A stretch of DNA of 64,000 bases from SP5GCR1 sp965199685. Lineage in GTDB: Bacteria > Pseudomonadota > Gammaproteobacteria > Poriferisulfidales > Oxydemutatoraceae. Below, piece by piece: positions 12,001 through 18,362 of this stretch. The number at the start of each line of letters is the position of its first letter. Positions within the stretch are counted from its first letter, which is position 1. The translations under genes and the position numbers were made by a program. The notes under the pieces were generated by a model. It made no database searches, had not been told where the DNA came from, and worked only from the letters and a program-made list of their open reading frames with translations. The stretch spans positions 372,001-436,000 of the forward strand of contig OZ241323.1 in the NCBI GenBank assembly GCA_965199685.1, given 5' to 3'.

Positions 12001-12525
12001 CATCGCTTGATAAGACAACCAATCGCAGTTGCTGCAGGGGCGCATACAACCGCAACTATAGTAGTGACTGCACAGGATGAAAGTACGCAGACTTATACCG
12101 TGGTTATATCCCGTGCATCGGCAATGGATAGGATTGCTCTAGGGTTTATGCTGAACCTAAGCGGCATCAAGCTCGCAAATGAATCTGAAACTACCTACAT
12201 CGGTCAACTATCGAGTGCGACTACTAATACCATAGCATCGGCATCGGTGACTGCTGCCGGTGTAAGTATTCAAAGTATTCGTTTAAATAATGATATCCAC
12301 GAATATATTGAAGGCGGTAATCTTCTTGATCTAGGTGCACATATGCCTGCTACGACGGTTTCACAAATCATTCCGTTGCTAAGAGATGAGAACCGAATTA
12401 CCATCGTACTAAGGCGCACTGATAACACCGAAGACGGCTACACTGAAGTAAATTATATCGCCAACGTACGAAGGACCGTATTGCGTGTACACGTCAGAGT
12501 CTTTTTAGAAGGTCTCTTGCGATAA
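1..12525 (+). CDS. Giant repetitive surface protein (GLUG plus cadherin-like beta-sandwich repeats), 5' end outside window
   Basis: The reading frame is open from the first base (G-R-N-E-I-G-G-L-I-G), so the start lies upstream; the first in-frame start-like codon at 22 (TTG) is internal. The first ~230 residues carry GLUG-type repeats (N-S-Y-A-x-G-x-V ... G-G-L-x-G) closing with a typical S-Y-W-D-T and Y-P-A-L-K block. A D-I-D-G-D-D segment near residue 415 resembles Ig/cadherin-type modules. From about residue 810 to the end come roughly 30 copies of a ~100-residue unit ending V-T-A-x-D-G-x-(T/S)-x-x-Y-T-(L/V)-T-V-(T/N)-R, the pattern of the cadherin-like beta-sandwich family (Pfam PF12733). 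No autotransporter barrel, LPXTG or transmembrane tail is visible at the C-terminus (ends F-L-E-G-L-L-R). An adhesin or biofilm role is inferred from architecture only. The visible part exceeds 4,170 residues. Confidence 0.85.
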   Translation, partial: GRNEIGGLIGEVSSEGRSSDLDVSGGIENSYAIGTVTGTIDIGGLAGRVLGDISNSHAMGRVVAKNHSNTSSGSGGLVGHLRGVRTSINSSYALGSVDARACGPRCGQHGGLIGVLGIDIKSINNNYAAASLEGSRVAKGGFAGEIGPFARISDSYSISKVSGRPIVPDRGFVRRVFTTNSIQRSYWDTQRSGQRLGGSGDVRGFDSRTLKSATPSTNTHPYLNWSTNHWDFGNTEQYPALKYRDNTCDTNAPSANCGEVLPRQRLGLRDLQLSQIGVETQPELSPTFRGAVLKDDFNSVAIENYEVSLNSRTSRVRIAAVAQNPDGMITINGSAMSVGSANYFLVPDSSAITVVHISVSEPYQITGKENLDVEYRLIFGTFPEASAIAYRIAEDEHSEALSTSVPIREGHFITLNSELSDIDGDDLSYEWVVDEAQVRLIDQTALSGTVADGSGNVALSFYLREDYISANQSAESVSVSLMVRDDDDRVAARELSFVVTKHNNGAIDGISTPTRVGFTYTAPTLGRVKLSEDPDGGGNTNNIAYQWQQQSDGIWSNIVGANAQSYDVGGVIADSYRVIISYSDGQGYRNTVASAPLSASTEIVREVAPDSERDGFDVLILDADNLMPSFSLDVPRYRVPTETSRVRVTATAGSGTIFINGTPLAENENTISVDLDYGDNEINAEWQGTNNISTQSYTVFRAYDVAIQGWSVEWQSEGGTEARNLGADLDMRPNIPNNITTITVTARVNELVDIAIASDGNTVGEITTSTQVGLLVARATISGLALGENSIGFTVTAPSGSFVNSEIAEYSAAVWRRYDAKLSNLSLVGVEFDRVFDPDVTRYATTVANERSVGLIEFERNEGTTVILNDMEVSGSQVDTPPLNIGDNTIELTVQAPRESDTVYTLVVTRDHSLDLQDLVLTYSQASTATLVPAFASTRHIYTAVVPTETSQIRVTFATDLQVMSELRTDIAPLMTDTNELADRIEKTVSVPVDYDENTMVIETSALEAEQATTLTVTRLRSTNARLQDLQVLNRDGVNLLSAFDPSTQNYTVEIDNLERTVSLRLTPQDTKISSILWNDIPLSLSGVETGSVTRDRPASEPLFAVGGNEIELKIIAHDGITSQTYTLIVNRLPSMNVRLQSILYTLSSSSGERPPQSLGLSDFMPDTLEYTLAGVENAIDCILVNPRREDEEATIEIVKTVGIESDSLIECPDTGLSLGAGQNTIEITVTASDETTTRTYTLNISRALSSDTNLSAVPLIIIGTDATPAIAVEGSDTEYTAVIDRSVSMFAVSATAAHSSATVTISIGDGIDAVGGRTATKTDIPISFATIAMARQEITITVTAQDGKTTEDYTVTAMIILGSNAGLALVNVSPGSGNLMPQGDPPVYTETLAEDVMNTNVTAVAVDEFAMVTISENNTELASARRQAVSDITLAETGDSRELLIRVTSENGEVVEDYTLSVSRAESSNDCLDAIAILDADGNLLSDADTNRDINCNDRTQSFNTTNSVAQVLLRPTAENSHADINVRVPGDDAGEQVQSGADSTMPISVAEGGSAQARIKVTSQNGATSKTYIVTINRAASSDADLRDLRLLDINDANLLLPRFDPTSRTQVYRFNVPNATTGTRMVAEAHPQAVIGVTIDGSVEETSTGTINRRFDLTVPEVEKLIRIVVTSQDRSTTRGYTIAVTRDRADRSNADLASIALLLDDDTPLLTLTQPDEGTTSTYSARITGTAGREVQTIEQITVSPRAADLAATMSIDGGVAEAMPDASVMLVAALDTPEAPIPIKVIAEDGTTSATYSLLITRVSSSDASLSSVVADVTTLMPGGDGTYATRLDEHTTNTTVTVRTTHSQATVAITLDGDTISAQNELSRQVFIADSGDSRTLQIVVTAQDGETTEDYTLTVTRDPSSDASLSSVVADVTTLMPGGDGTYATRLDEHTTNTTVTVRTTHSQATVAITLDGDTISAQNELSRQVFIADSGDSRTLQIVVTAQDGETTEDYTLTVTRDPSSDASLSSVVADVTTLMPGGDGTYATRLDEHTTNTTVTVRTTHSQATVAITLDGDTISAQNELSRQVFIADSGDSRTLQIVVTAQDGETTEDYTLTVTRDPSSDASLSSVVADVTTLMPGGDGTYATRLDEHTTNTTVTVRTTHSQATVAITLDGDTISAQNELSRQVFIADSGDSRTLQIVVTAQDGETTEDYTLTVTRDPSSDASLSSVVADVTTLMPGGDGTYATRLDEHTTNTIVTVKTTHSQATVAVTLDGDTTSAQNELSRQVFIADSGDSRTLQIVVTAQDGETTEDYTLTVTRDPSSDASLSSVVADVTTLMPGGDGTYATRLDEHTTNTTVTVRTTHSQATVAITLDGDTTSAQNELSRRIVIAETGASKTLQIKVTAQDGKTSQTYTVTVNRAPSTDASLSSVVADGTTLMPGEDGTYTATLDEHTTNTTVTVTARHLQATVAITEGDTSESNRHNASRRVVIVETGVSKTLQIKVTAQDGKTTEDYTLTVTRDPSSDASLSSVVADGTTLMPSDDGTYTATLDEHTTNTIVTVRTTHSQATVAITLDRDMTSTQNELSRQVVITETGTSKTLQIKVTAQDGKTSQTYTVTVNRAPSTDVGLASVTASNVSVVNNKDGTYTATLSEHMMSTTVTATARHSQATVSITEGDTSESNRHNVSRRVVVAETGTSKTLQIKVTAQDGKTSQTYTVTVNRAPSTDASLASVVADGTTLMPSEDGTYTATLDEHTTNTTVTVTARHSQATVAITLDRDTTSTQNELSRQVVITETGTSRTLQIKVTAQDGKTTEDYTLTVTRDPSSDASLSSVVADGTTLMPSDDGTYTATLDEHTTNTIVTVRTTHSQATVAITLDRDTTSTQNELSRQVVITETGTSKTLQIKVTAQDGETSEDYTLTVTRDPSSDASLSSVVADRTTLMPGGDGTYATRLDEHTTNTTVTVRTTHSQATVAITLDGDTISAQNELSRRVVIAETGTSKTLQIKVTAQDGKTSQTYTVTVNRAPSTDVGLASVVADGTTLMPSDDGTYTATLDEHTTNTTVTVRTTHSQATVAITLDRDTTSTQNELSRQVVITETGTSKTLQIKVTAQDGKTSQTYTVTVNRAPSTDVGLASVTASDVSVVNNKDGTYTATLSEHMMSTTVTATARHLQATVSITEGDTSESNRQSVSRRVVVAETGTSKTLQIKVTAQDGKTSQTYKVTVNRAPSTDVGLASVTASDVSVVNNKDGTYTATLDEHTMNTTVTVRTTHSQATVAITLDRDTTSTQNELSRQVVITETGTSKTLQIKVTAQDGKTTEDYTLTVTRDLSSDASLSSVVADRTTLMPGEDGTYTATLDEHTTNTTVTVRTTHSQATVAITLDRDTTSTQNELSRQVVITETGTSKTLQIKVTAQDGKTTEDYTLTVTRDLNSDASLSSVVADGTTLMPSDDGTYTATLDEHTTNTTVTMRTTHSQATVSITLDRDTTSTQNELSRQVVITETGTSKTLQIKVTAQDGKTSQTYTVTVNRDPSTDVGLASVTASNVSVVDNKDGTYTATLSEHMMSTTVTATARHLQATVSITEGDTSESNRHNVSRRVVVAETGTSKTLQIKVTAQDGETTEDYTLTVTRDPSSDASLSSVVADGTTLMPSDDGTYTATLDEHTTNTTVTVRTTHSKATVAITLDRDTTSTQNEISRQVVITETGTSKTLQIKVTAQDGKTTEDYTLTVTRDPSSDASLSSVVADGTTLMPSDDGTYTATLDEHTTNTTVTVRTTHSQATVAITLDRDTTSTQNELSRQVVITETGTSKTLQIKVTAQDGKTSQTYTVTVNRDPSTDVGLASVAASDVSVVDNKDGTYTATLSEHMMGTTVTATARHSQATVAITLDRDTTSTQNELSRQVVITETGTSKTLQIKVTAQDSKTSQTYTVTVMRASSRDIRLSMLEVSAGELIPAFVFDPLSEEHRQTSYSIELPNNIANTTITAMTANKHARLAIREANELPSSLHRLIRQPIAVAAGAHTTATIVVTAQDESTQTYTVVISRASAMDRIALGFMLNLSGIKLANESETTYIGQLSSATTNTIASASVTAAGVSIQSIRLNNDIHEYIEGGNLLDLGAHMPATTVSQIIPLLRDENRITIVLRRTDNTEDGYTEVNYIANVRRTVLRVHVRVFLEGLLR
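5428..11787 (+). repeat. 21 tandem ~303-bp coding repeats inside the giant surface protein
   Basis: Units start at an S-S-D or S-T-D motif. The first starts fall at 5428, 5731, 6034, 6337, 6640 and 6943, an exact 303-bp (101-residue) period, and 21 units run to 11787. Units 2 to 4 look identical apart from a synonymous T/C in the 'gcgag(t/c)ttg' codon, so that amplification is recent. Later units are mosaics of a few interchangeable segments: front (S-V-V-A-D...L-M-P or T-A-S-x-V-S-V-V), middle (A-I-T-L-D-R-D or S-I-T-E-G-D-T-S) and tail (T-E-D-Y-T-L-T-V-T-R-D or S-Q-T-Y-T-V-T-V-N-R). Copy number may be misassembled or vary between cells. Confidence 0.95.
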
Positions 12526-12563
12526 GCCTCACATCGCCTGTCCCACTGGAGTAAGCAACAGGC

Positions 12564-12569
12564 TATAAT
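12564..12569 (+). promoter_or_regulatory. Probable -10 element (TATAAT) before the lipoprotein hydrolase gene
   Basis: A consensus TATAAT lies 22 bases before the ATG at 12592. Transcription would start near 12576, downstream of the ATG at 12568, which favours the later start. No convincing -35 box is seen. Confidence 0.45.
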
Positions 12570-12591
12570 GTACCCGAAGGAATATCAAGAC

Positions 12592-13467
12592 ATGCAAGTT
12601 CAAGTAAAAGCAATAGTATCCAAGATAATACGCACTGCTCTTTTTATAGTTCTCTTATTGCCACTGTCGGGTTGTGGAGATAGTATTTTTGAGGCGTTAG
12701 CATTTGCACCGGCGAGGCAGTTGGATGACGACGTATCAGTGTGCCAATATTTCAACCGGGTAGCCGACCGAAATTGCGAAGATACCGAATTTGAGGAATT
12801 ATTTTTTCAATCGCTGGATCCTGAGGTCAGATTACACGCGTTGTTTTTTCCAAATCCTGACACGCGGAAACTTATCGTCTATTTTCATGGCAACGGTGCC
12901 CATATTTATTGGCGTTTGCGGCATAGTCTAAGGTTAGCCGAACTTGCCAACGTTTTTATCGTCAGCTATAGAGGCTATAGCAAAAGTACCGGAGAACCCT
13001 CGGAGGCAGGTGTTTATGAAGATGCGATTGCCACATTGGAATACGCATCCGAAGAATTAGGTTTTGCAACTACGCAGACTTATATCTTCGGGCGGTCTTT
13101 GGGAGGAGCGGTAGCCATAGGGGCTTTGGACAGCTTGGTATCCGATAATGATTATGGAGGATTGATTTTGGTTTCCCCGTTTTATAGTGGCTTAAGAATG
13201 GCCGAAGACAAAGGCCTAGGATGGGTTCCGGGGCTGAACAATCCTTTTGATTCGGCATCTAAAGTCCGCAACTTCAGTATGCCTTTGCTAGTTATACACG
13301 GCACCGAAGATAGCGTCATTCCATTCGAACACGGTTACGATTTATACCGACAATATCCGATAGAAGATAAGATGTTTCGGACAGTACATGGTGTCGGGCA
13401 CCACGGTATTAGTCGCATTGCTGGCGAAAACTATTGGCGATGGATCGGCAATCTAGTCGCACGATAA
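12592..13467 (+). CDS. Alpha/beta hydrolase, predicted lipoprotein
   Basis: About 291 residues. The N-terminus is a lipoprotein signal (basic start, hydrophobic run, lipobox L-S-G-C). The hydrolase fold shows Y-F-H-G-N-G-A-H (oxyanion region), the nucleophile elbow G-R-S-L-G-G, an acid residue in H-G-T-E-D-S-V-I-P, and the catalytic His in G-V-G-H-H-G-I. This resembles the ABHD13/ABHD17-like serine hydrolases common in proteobacteria; the substrate is unknown. An ATG at 12568 is also in frame, but AAGGA at 12577-12581 and the TATAAT at 12564 support the ATG at 12592. It follows the giant surface protein by about 65 bases on the same strand. A role in handling acyl or ester groups in the envelope is inference. 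Confidence 0.8.
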   Translation: MQVQVKAIVSKIIRTALFIVLLLPLSGCGDSIFEALAFAPARQLDDDVSVCQYFNRVADRNCEDTEFEELFFQSLDPEVRLHALFFPNPDTRKLIVYFHGNGAHIYWRLRHSLRLAELANVFIVSYRGYSKSTGEPSEAGVYEDAIATLEYASEELGFATTQTYIFGRSLGGAVAIGALDSLVSDNDYGGLILVSPFYSGLRMAEDKGLGWVPGLNNPFDSASKVRNFSMPLLVIHGTEDSVIPFEHGYDLYRQYPIEDKMFRTVHGVGHHGISRIAGENYWRWIGNLVAR

Positions 13468-13504
13468 ATATCCAAAGATTTCATTAATTCAAAGGGAGCT
13501 TATT

Positions 13505-14236
13505 ATGAGCAATACAATTCCTAATATCTCATTATTCAACTTGGCATTGAGTTTTATTCCGATGCTAGCGAGTGTGATTATATTCTATTGGTGGTCTATA
13601 GAAATACGCACGACTTTATATGCATTTAGCCGGATGCTTTTCCAACTGATATTGGTTGGTTATTTATTGAATTATCTGTTCGCTGCTGAGCACGATATTA
13701 TTCTTATCGTGGTATTGTGTGTGATGATATTGGTGGCGGCGTGGATTTCTCTGCGTCCCTTGGCGCACAAAAACTTCCAACTCTATCTCAAATCTTTATC
13801 GGCAATTGCATTGAGCGGCACTGTGATTTTATTTTTCACGCTGGAGTTTGTTTTAGAGCTTGAACGTTGGTTAACACCGAATTATCTGATTCCGCTGGCT
13901 GGTATGGTTTATGCCAATGCAATGAATTCGGTAAGCCTAGCTGCCGAACGATTTGATGCCGAGATGAAAAACGATATCGATTATATTGATGCGCGTAAAA
14001 TCGCATTGCAAACCTCGCTAATACCGTCGCTCAATATGTTTTTTGCGGTGGGATTAGTCTCACTGCCGGGAATGATGACTGGTCAAATACTCGCCGGTGT
14101 TTCCCCGTTGGTAGCGGTGCGTTATCAGATCGTCATTATGAGTATGATTTTTGCCGTCGGTGCTGTTTCGGTGTGCTTTTATTTACTGCAAATGAACCCT
14201 CGATCGAACAGGGTCAGCAAGCCTCTACCCATGTAG
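13505..14236 (+). CDS. fetB: FetB-like (UPF0014) ABC transporter permease
   Basis: 243 residues with six to seven hydrophobic segments. The conserved UPF0014 stretch P-L-A-G-M-V-Y-A-N-A-M-N-S is followed by S-L-P-G-M-M-T-G-Q-I-L-A-G and A-V-R-Y-Q-I-V-I-M. In E. coli FetB pairs with the ATPase FetA and is linked to iron export and peroxide resistance. AAAGGGAGC lies just before the ATG. No FetA-type ATPase is encoded beside it, so either the ATPase is elsewhere or the protein works differently. Its 3' end overlaps the convergent hisA-like gene by 12 bases. Confidence 0.8.
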   Translation: MSNTIPNISLFNLALSFIPMLASVIIFYWWSIEIRTTLYAFSRMLFQLILVGYLLNYLFAAEHDIILIVVLCVMILVAAWISLRPLAHKNFQLYLKSLSAIALSGTVILFFTLEFVLELERWLTPNYLIPLAGMVYANAMNSVSLAAERFDAEMKNDIDYIDARKIALQTSLIPSLNMFFAVGLVSLPGMMTGQILAGVSPLVAVRYQIVIMSMIFAVGAVSVCFYLLQMNPRSNRVSKPLPM

Positions 14237-14902
14237 TTTACGTTGCGACACCAGCACACCGTTATAGATGGCATTTGCGGTTATAGCACCGCTAATACCT
14301 ATCTCAGATAGTGTATTCAAATCGTCTTGGTTTCGTATCCCACCACCGGCATAAATCTCTCCTTGATAGCAACTGCGTAACTGTTTCAAGCAAGCGATAT
14401 CAACACCTCTATGGCTACCGATGCGATCTAGGCACAAGGCGATAATGCGCGACGGCCAGTAGCGTATCTGTGTTAAGACATTGTGTCCAACCAACTGTCC
14501 ATTCTTGAAATCCAGCGACAAAATGTAGTGTTTGTCGGCAAAGCGATGCAAGTCCTCTTTTAAGGTTTCGGTGCCTACGACTCTAACCACTGATTGAGGT
14601 GTTTGTGATGATGCAAACTGTGCATAATTGCTGACCCCAGCATCTAGCCAAAACTCAATTTGAGGAAATTGTTTGCATAGATCTAAAATCAAATTATGGT
14701 GATTGCCTTGTTTGTTAATTGCGTCTAGGTCTGCTAGATATATAATATCAATGTCTAATAATTTTAATAGGGTTTGTATTACTTTCACAGCACAAGCATC
14801 TGGAAAAAGTTCGGTATGCAGGGGGCGATATTTTTGACGTATGCCACCTTGTGCTTGAACTACTGCACCCCCCATTAAATCTATTGCAGGTATTAACTTC
14901 AT
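14225..14902 (-). CDS. HisA/HisF-related TIM-barrel protein of the C1-cofactor cluster
   Basis: 225 residues. It opens with the HisA-like motif P-A-I-D-L-M-G-G, whose Asp is a catalytic acid in HisA. A second-half Asp lies in A-L-C-L-D-R-I-G-S-H-R-G, and a phosphate-binding loop in Y-A-G-G-G-I-R-N. True HisA sits in a his operon, whereas this gene lies back-to-back with methanofuran-type genes. A separate hisA/hisF-related family is known from methanogens and from bacteria with tetrahydromethanopterin, and I assign it there. The exact reaction is unknown to me. Only 18 bases separate its start from the divergent ATP-grasp gene. Confidence 0.7.
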   Translation of the reverse strand: MKLIPAIDLMGGAVVQAQGGIRQKYRPLHTELFPDACAVKVIQTLLKLLDIDIIYLADLDAINKQGNHHNLILDLCKQFPQIEFWLDAGVSNYAQFASSQTPQSVVRVVGTETLKEDLHRFADKHYILSLDFKNGQLVGHNVLTQIRYWPSRIIALCLDRIGSHRGVDIACLKQLRSCYQGEIYAGGGIRNQDDLNTLSEIGISGAITANAIYNGVLVSQRKLHG

Positions 14903-14920
14903 CGTCGAGAATATAAGGTT

Positions 14921-15901
14921 ATGAGAGTAGTCATATTTGAATATATCAGTAGCGGTGTATGCAAACCCGAGTCATTATATCCCGATCTAATAAAGGAAGC
15001 CGATTTAATAGTCAACGAGTTGGGACAGAAGATGACCGAAGCAGGCTGTGATCTAGTACTATTTCGCAGTCGGTCTTTGCCGCCACCATTATTTGAAGCC
15101 GAGATTATACCGCTTGACGAGACGGATGATTGGAATACCATCTTGGAAGACGAACTTTATAACGCCGATGCCTACCTACCACTTGCCCCAGAAAGCGATG
15201 CTTTGCTTGAGAATCTATGCTTAAAAGCAGAGCAGACACATTGCACTTTGTTGAACACATCGGCGCATACGGTACGCGAGACCTCAAATAAACAATATAC
15301 TTTGAAGAGATTGGCAACGCATCGCATCCCTTGTGTAAGTTGTTATCACATAGATCAATGCACTTTTCCGATGCCCGAAGATGTGGTCATCAAACCGAAT
15401 AACCGACTCGCTTGTGAGTATACTTTTTTGATACGCGCAGGCGATATGCCAACCTCGGTACAAAAACAGCATGCGCAAATATGCCAACCTTATTTGCAAG
15501 GAACTGATGCCAGTTTAAGCATAATCTATGCTTCCGATTCCAAGCCGTGTATTTTGGGTGTCAACCGTCAAGAAATCACCGTAGTAGAGCAGAATTGTTT
15601 TCAGTTAAACGCTTGTCGTGTCAATGCGCTTGCACATTTGGAACTTGATTTTGAAGGCCTAGCTGTCGATGTTCAGAAATGTTTTACTGGTTTGCTCGGC
15701 TATGTGGGTATTGATATTATTATTTGTGATGAAATACCCTACATACTAGAAATCAACCCGCGTCTGACGACTTCTTTTGCTGGTCTTGCAAAGAGCACTA
15801 GTGTCAATCCGTGCGCTATGCTATTGGCAGCTGTTTATGGTGAACCATTGCCGTGTCCCCAGCGAAGCGAGTTCACCGACTATACGGTAGGTATAACTTA
15901 A
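14921..15901 (+). CDS. ATP-grasp ligase, MfnD-like (tyramine-glutamate ligase type)
   Basis: 326 residues. The ATP-grasp fold is recognised by V-V-I-K-P-N-N-R, the loop Y-L-Q-G-T-D-A-S, and the metal-binding end I-L-E-I-N-P-R-L-T-T-S-F. Archaeal MfnD joins glutamate to tyramine in methanofuran synthesis, and related ATP-grasp proteins occur in C1-cofactor clusters of methylotrophic bacteria. The assignment rests on fold and on adjacency to mfnF and mfnE; a methanopterin glutamate ligase is the alternative. The stop codon abuts the next ATG with no gap, which suggests translational coupling. A TATAAG at 14912-14917 lies three bases before the ATG. Confidence 0.65.
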   Translation: MRVVIFEYISSGVCKPESLYPDLIKEADLIVNELGQKMTEAGCDLVLFRSRSLPPPLFEAEIIPLDETDDWNTILEDELYNADAYLPLAPESDALLENLCLKAEQTHCTLLNTSAHTVRETSNKQYTLKRLATHRIPCVSCYHIDQCTFPMPEDVVIKPNNRLACEYTFLIRAGDMPTSVQKQHAQICQPYLQGTDASLSIIYASDSKPCILGVNRQEITVVEQNCFQLNACRVNALAHLELDFEGLAVDVQKCFTGLLGYVGIDIIICDEIPYILEINPRLTTSFAGLAKSTSVNPCAMLLAAVYGEPLPCPQRSEFTDYTVGIT

Positions 15902-16975
15902 ATGAACAAAACCGCTATATACGCTCAGCCAAAGAATTGTATGGGGTGGGATATAGGAGGGGCTCACTTGAAGGTAGCACGGTTATCACTTGGTATGGAG
16001 GTAGAGGCAGTACTGCAAATCGCGTGCCCTTTGTGGAGAGGTATAAGCGAATTGCAACGAGCGTATCAAACGGCTTGCAAGGAGATGTCCATATCAAGCA
16101 GTATCCCTGACCATACCCACATTGTTACGATGACCGGTGAATTAACCGATAGTTTCAGCGATAGAAAACAAGGTGTATATGACATCTTGGACGCGATGTA
16201 TCGTTTGTTAGGGAAACCTTTCAAGGTTTATGCAAGTGATAAGGGTATATTGAGCCACAATGAGGTATCCGATATAGAGTCGGTTGCATCGCAAAACTGG
16301 CACGCGACTGCCGAATGGCTTGCGGCGAGTTGCGAAGAAGGCATATTGGTGGATATGGGTAGCACTACAACCGACCTAGTGCCTTTTAAGCGCGGACTTA
16401 TAGAAGTTCAAGGTTATGATGATGCAACACGAATGCGATACGGGGAATTAATTTATACCGGCATCAGTAGAACGCCAGTAATGGCAATTTCAGATCACTT
16501 TAATATAGCCGGCATTGATTATCCGATCTCCGCAGAAAATTTTGCGACAATTGCAGATGTTTACCGAATTTTAGGGCAGTTATCAGAGGATGATGACTTG
16601 TATCCCACCTGTGACAACACTGCCAAAACGATCCTCGCCAGTGCGAGACGCTTAGAGAGAATGTTTGGTCTTGATTGGGCAGGGGATTTGGATGCGACGC
16701 GTGTCAAAGCTCAAGCGATTGCCGATGCACAACAACAAAAAATTAGCCTCGCACTCGGCACCTTGATAAAGAGAACCCGATTATCTGATACTGCTTACAT
16801 TATCGGCGCAGGTTCAGGATATAAGATAGTACAATGTATCGCCGAGCGTCTAGGACTACGCTTTATGCCGTATCATCATTTGCTGGACAATTTACCTAAA
16901 CGTTTAGAAGATGTTGTATGCCGTTGTGCGAGTGCCGTGAGTGTTGCAAGTCTGGCGCACCGAAAGCATCTATAG
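15902..16975 (+). CDS. mfnF: MfnF-type H4MPT-linked C1-transfer pathway protein
   Basis: 357 residues with the actin/hydantoinase-like fold. Visible motifs are an N-terminal W-D-I-G-G-A-H-L-K phosphate loop, a middle V-D-M-G-S-T-T-T-D-L-V-P, and a late Y-I-I-G-A-G-S-G-Y. This is the pattern of the 'probable H4MPT-linked C1 transfer pathway protein' family, whose archaeal member MfnF condenses the aminomethylfuran phosphate with glutamyl-tyramine. It starts on the base after the mfnD-like stop and ends four bases before pabB, so it lies in one operon with both. Confidence 0.75.
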   Translation: MNKTAIYAQPKNCMGWDIGGAHLKVARLSLGMEVEAVLQIACPLWRGISELQRAYQTACKEMSISSSIPDHTHIVTMTGELTDSFSDRKQGVYDILDAMYRLLGKPFKVYASDKGILSHNEVSDIESVASQNWHATAEWLAASCEEGILVDMGSTTTDLVPFKRGLIEVQGYDDATRMRYGELIYTGISRTPVMAISDHFNIAGIDYPISAENFATIADVYRILGQLSEDDDLYPTCDNTAKTILASARRLERMFGLDWAGDLDATRVKAQAIADAQQQKISLALGTLIKRTRLSDTAYIIGAGSGYKIVQCIAERLGLRFMPYHHLLDNLPKRLEDVVCRCASAVSVASLAHRKHL

Positions 16976-16979
16976 GGAT

Positions 16980-18362
16980 ATGACTAAGTTATGGATTAAG
17001 GATTTGGCTTATGCGAGCGACAGCACGCAGTTATTTGATTATTTAAGAGGACAGCCAGGGGCAGTATTTTTAGATAGTGGAAGTCGTCGTCGCAATGCAC
17101 GCTACGATATTTTGACAGCTTGCCCTTCGCGCCTGATTCATAGCAAAGACGGTATTACAACCGTGGAATATGCCGATGGACAATCTCAAAGATATACCGA
17201 AGATCCTTTTGAAATTGTGCGAACACAGCTCGCTTTTGATCAAATAGAAAGCGATAGCGAATTGCCTTTTCATAGTGGTGCGATTGGTTATTTCGGATAC
17301 GATTTGGGTCGTCGCATAGAAAAGTTGCCGCACTACGCAAGCGATTACGATGGCCTGCCGGAGTTGATGTTTGGTATATACGATTGGGCAGTTGTTAACG
17401 ACCATTTACGCAAGCGGACTTGCTTAATCGCATATCCGAGTGATCAATTCAGCATAAAAGATTTTAATCGGTGGGAGGAATTGTTAAGTCAAGCCCCGCG
17501 TCCTGCAGAAAAATTCGCTTGCAAACAGTTAGGTATGTTGCAATCTAATATGGATCGTGCAACTTATGTCAAGTGCTTCAATGCGGTCAAAGAACATATT
17601 TATCAGGGCAATTGCTACCAAATCAATTTGGCACAGAGATTTGCCATTTCGATGGAGTGCGATGCGTGGCAGTTATATCGTCGTTTGCGCTCAATTAATT
17701 CTGCCCCGTACTCGGCATATTTAGATTTCGGGCAATTTCAGGTTTTGAGTATTTCTCCAGAACGCTTTTTGCATTTGCACGAAGGCTATGTTGAGACCAG
17801 TCCTATAAAAGGCACTCGCCCGCGGCATTGCGATCCCGATCAAGACACTAAGCAGGTGGAAGCATTACGCAAGAGTGCCAAAGATAAAGCCGAGAACCTA
17901 ATGATCGTAGATTTATTACGCAACGATTTTGGTAAAAGTTGTAGGCCGGGTTCTATTAGCACTAAACATTTGTTTAACGTTGAGAGTTTTGATAATGTGC
18001 ATCATTTAGTTAGCACGGTGTGCGGTAATCTGGATAAAAATAAGGATGCGTTGCATTTGTTGAAGGATTGTTTCCCCGGTGGTTCTATCACCGGGGCCCC
18101 CAAGCTGCGAGCGATGGAAATCATAGAAGAATTAGAACCGCATCGGCGTGGCGTATATTGCGGTTCTATAGGATACTTGAGCCGTAATGGCGATATGATG
18201 CTCAATATTGCGATCCGCACTGCGATATATCAAAATCGGCAGTTTGTGTTTTATGGTGGCGGTGGAATCGTCGCAGACTCGGATGCCGATTTGGAATATC
18301 AGGAGACGATGGACAAGGTGTCGTCAATGACCGACTTGTTAAAAGAAGCCGCAAACGAATGA
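16980..18362 (+). CDS. pabB: Aminodeoxychorismate synthase component I
   Basis: 460 residues from the ATG at 16980; a GTG at 16941 is in frame but lies inside mfnF. The chorismate-binding signature is clear: S-P-I-K-G-T-R-P-R and G-G-S-I-T-G-A-P-K-L-R-A-M-E. The P-I-K-G-T lysine is the PabB-type nucleophile, unlike anthranilate synthase. With PabA it turns chorismate and glutamine into aminodeoxychorismate, precursor of p-aminobenzoate. p-Aminobenzoate feeds folate and is also the aryl precursor of tetrahydromethanopterin, so its place between mfnF and mfnE makes sense. Its TGA overlaps the next ATG. Confidence 0.92.
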   Translation: MTKLWIKDLAYASDSTQLFDYLRGQPGAVFLDSGSRRRNARYDILTACPSRLIHSKDGITTVEYADGQSQRYTEDPFEIVRTQLAFDQIESDSELPFHSGAIGYFGYDLGRRIEKLPHYASDYDGLPELMFGIYDWAVVNDHLRKRTCLIAYPSDQFSIKDFNRWEELLSQAPRPAEKFACKQLGMLQSNMDRATYVKCFNAVKEHIYQGNCYQINLAQRFAISMECDAWQLYRRLRSINSAPYSAYLDFGQFQVLSISPERFLHLHEGYVETSPIKGTRPRHCDPDQDTKQVEALRKSAKDKAENLMIVDLLRNDFGKSCRPGSISTKHLFNVESFDNVHHLVSTVCGNLDKNKDALHLLKDCFPGGSITGAPKLRAMEIIEELEPHRRGVYCGSIGYLSRNGDMMLNIAIRTAIYQNRQFVFYGGGGIVADSDADLEYQETMDKVSSMTDLLKEAANE

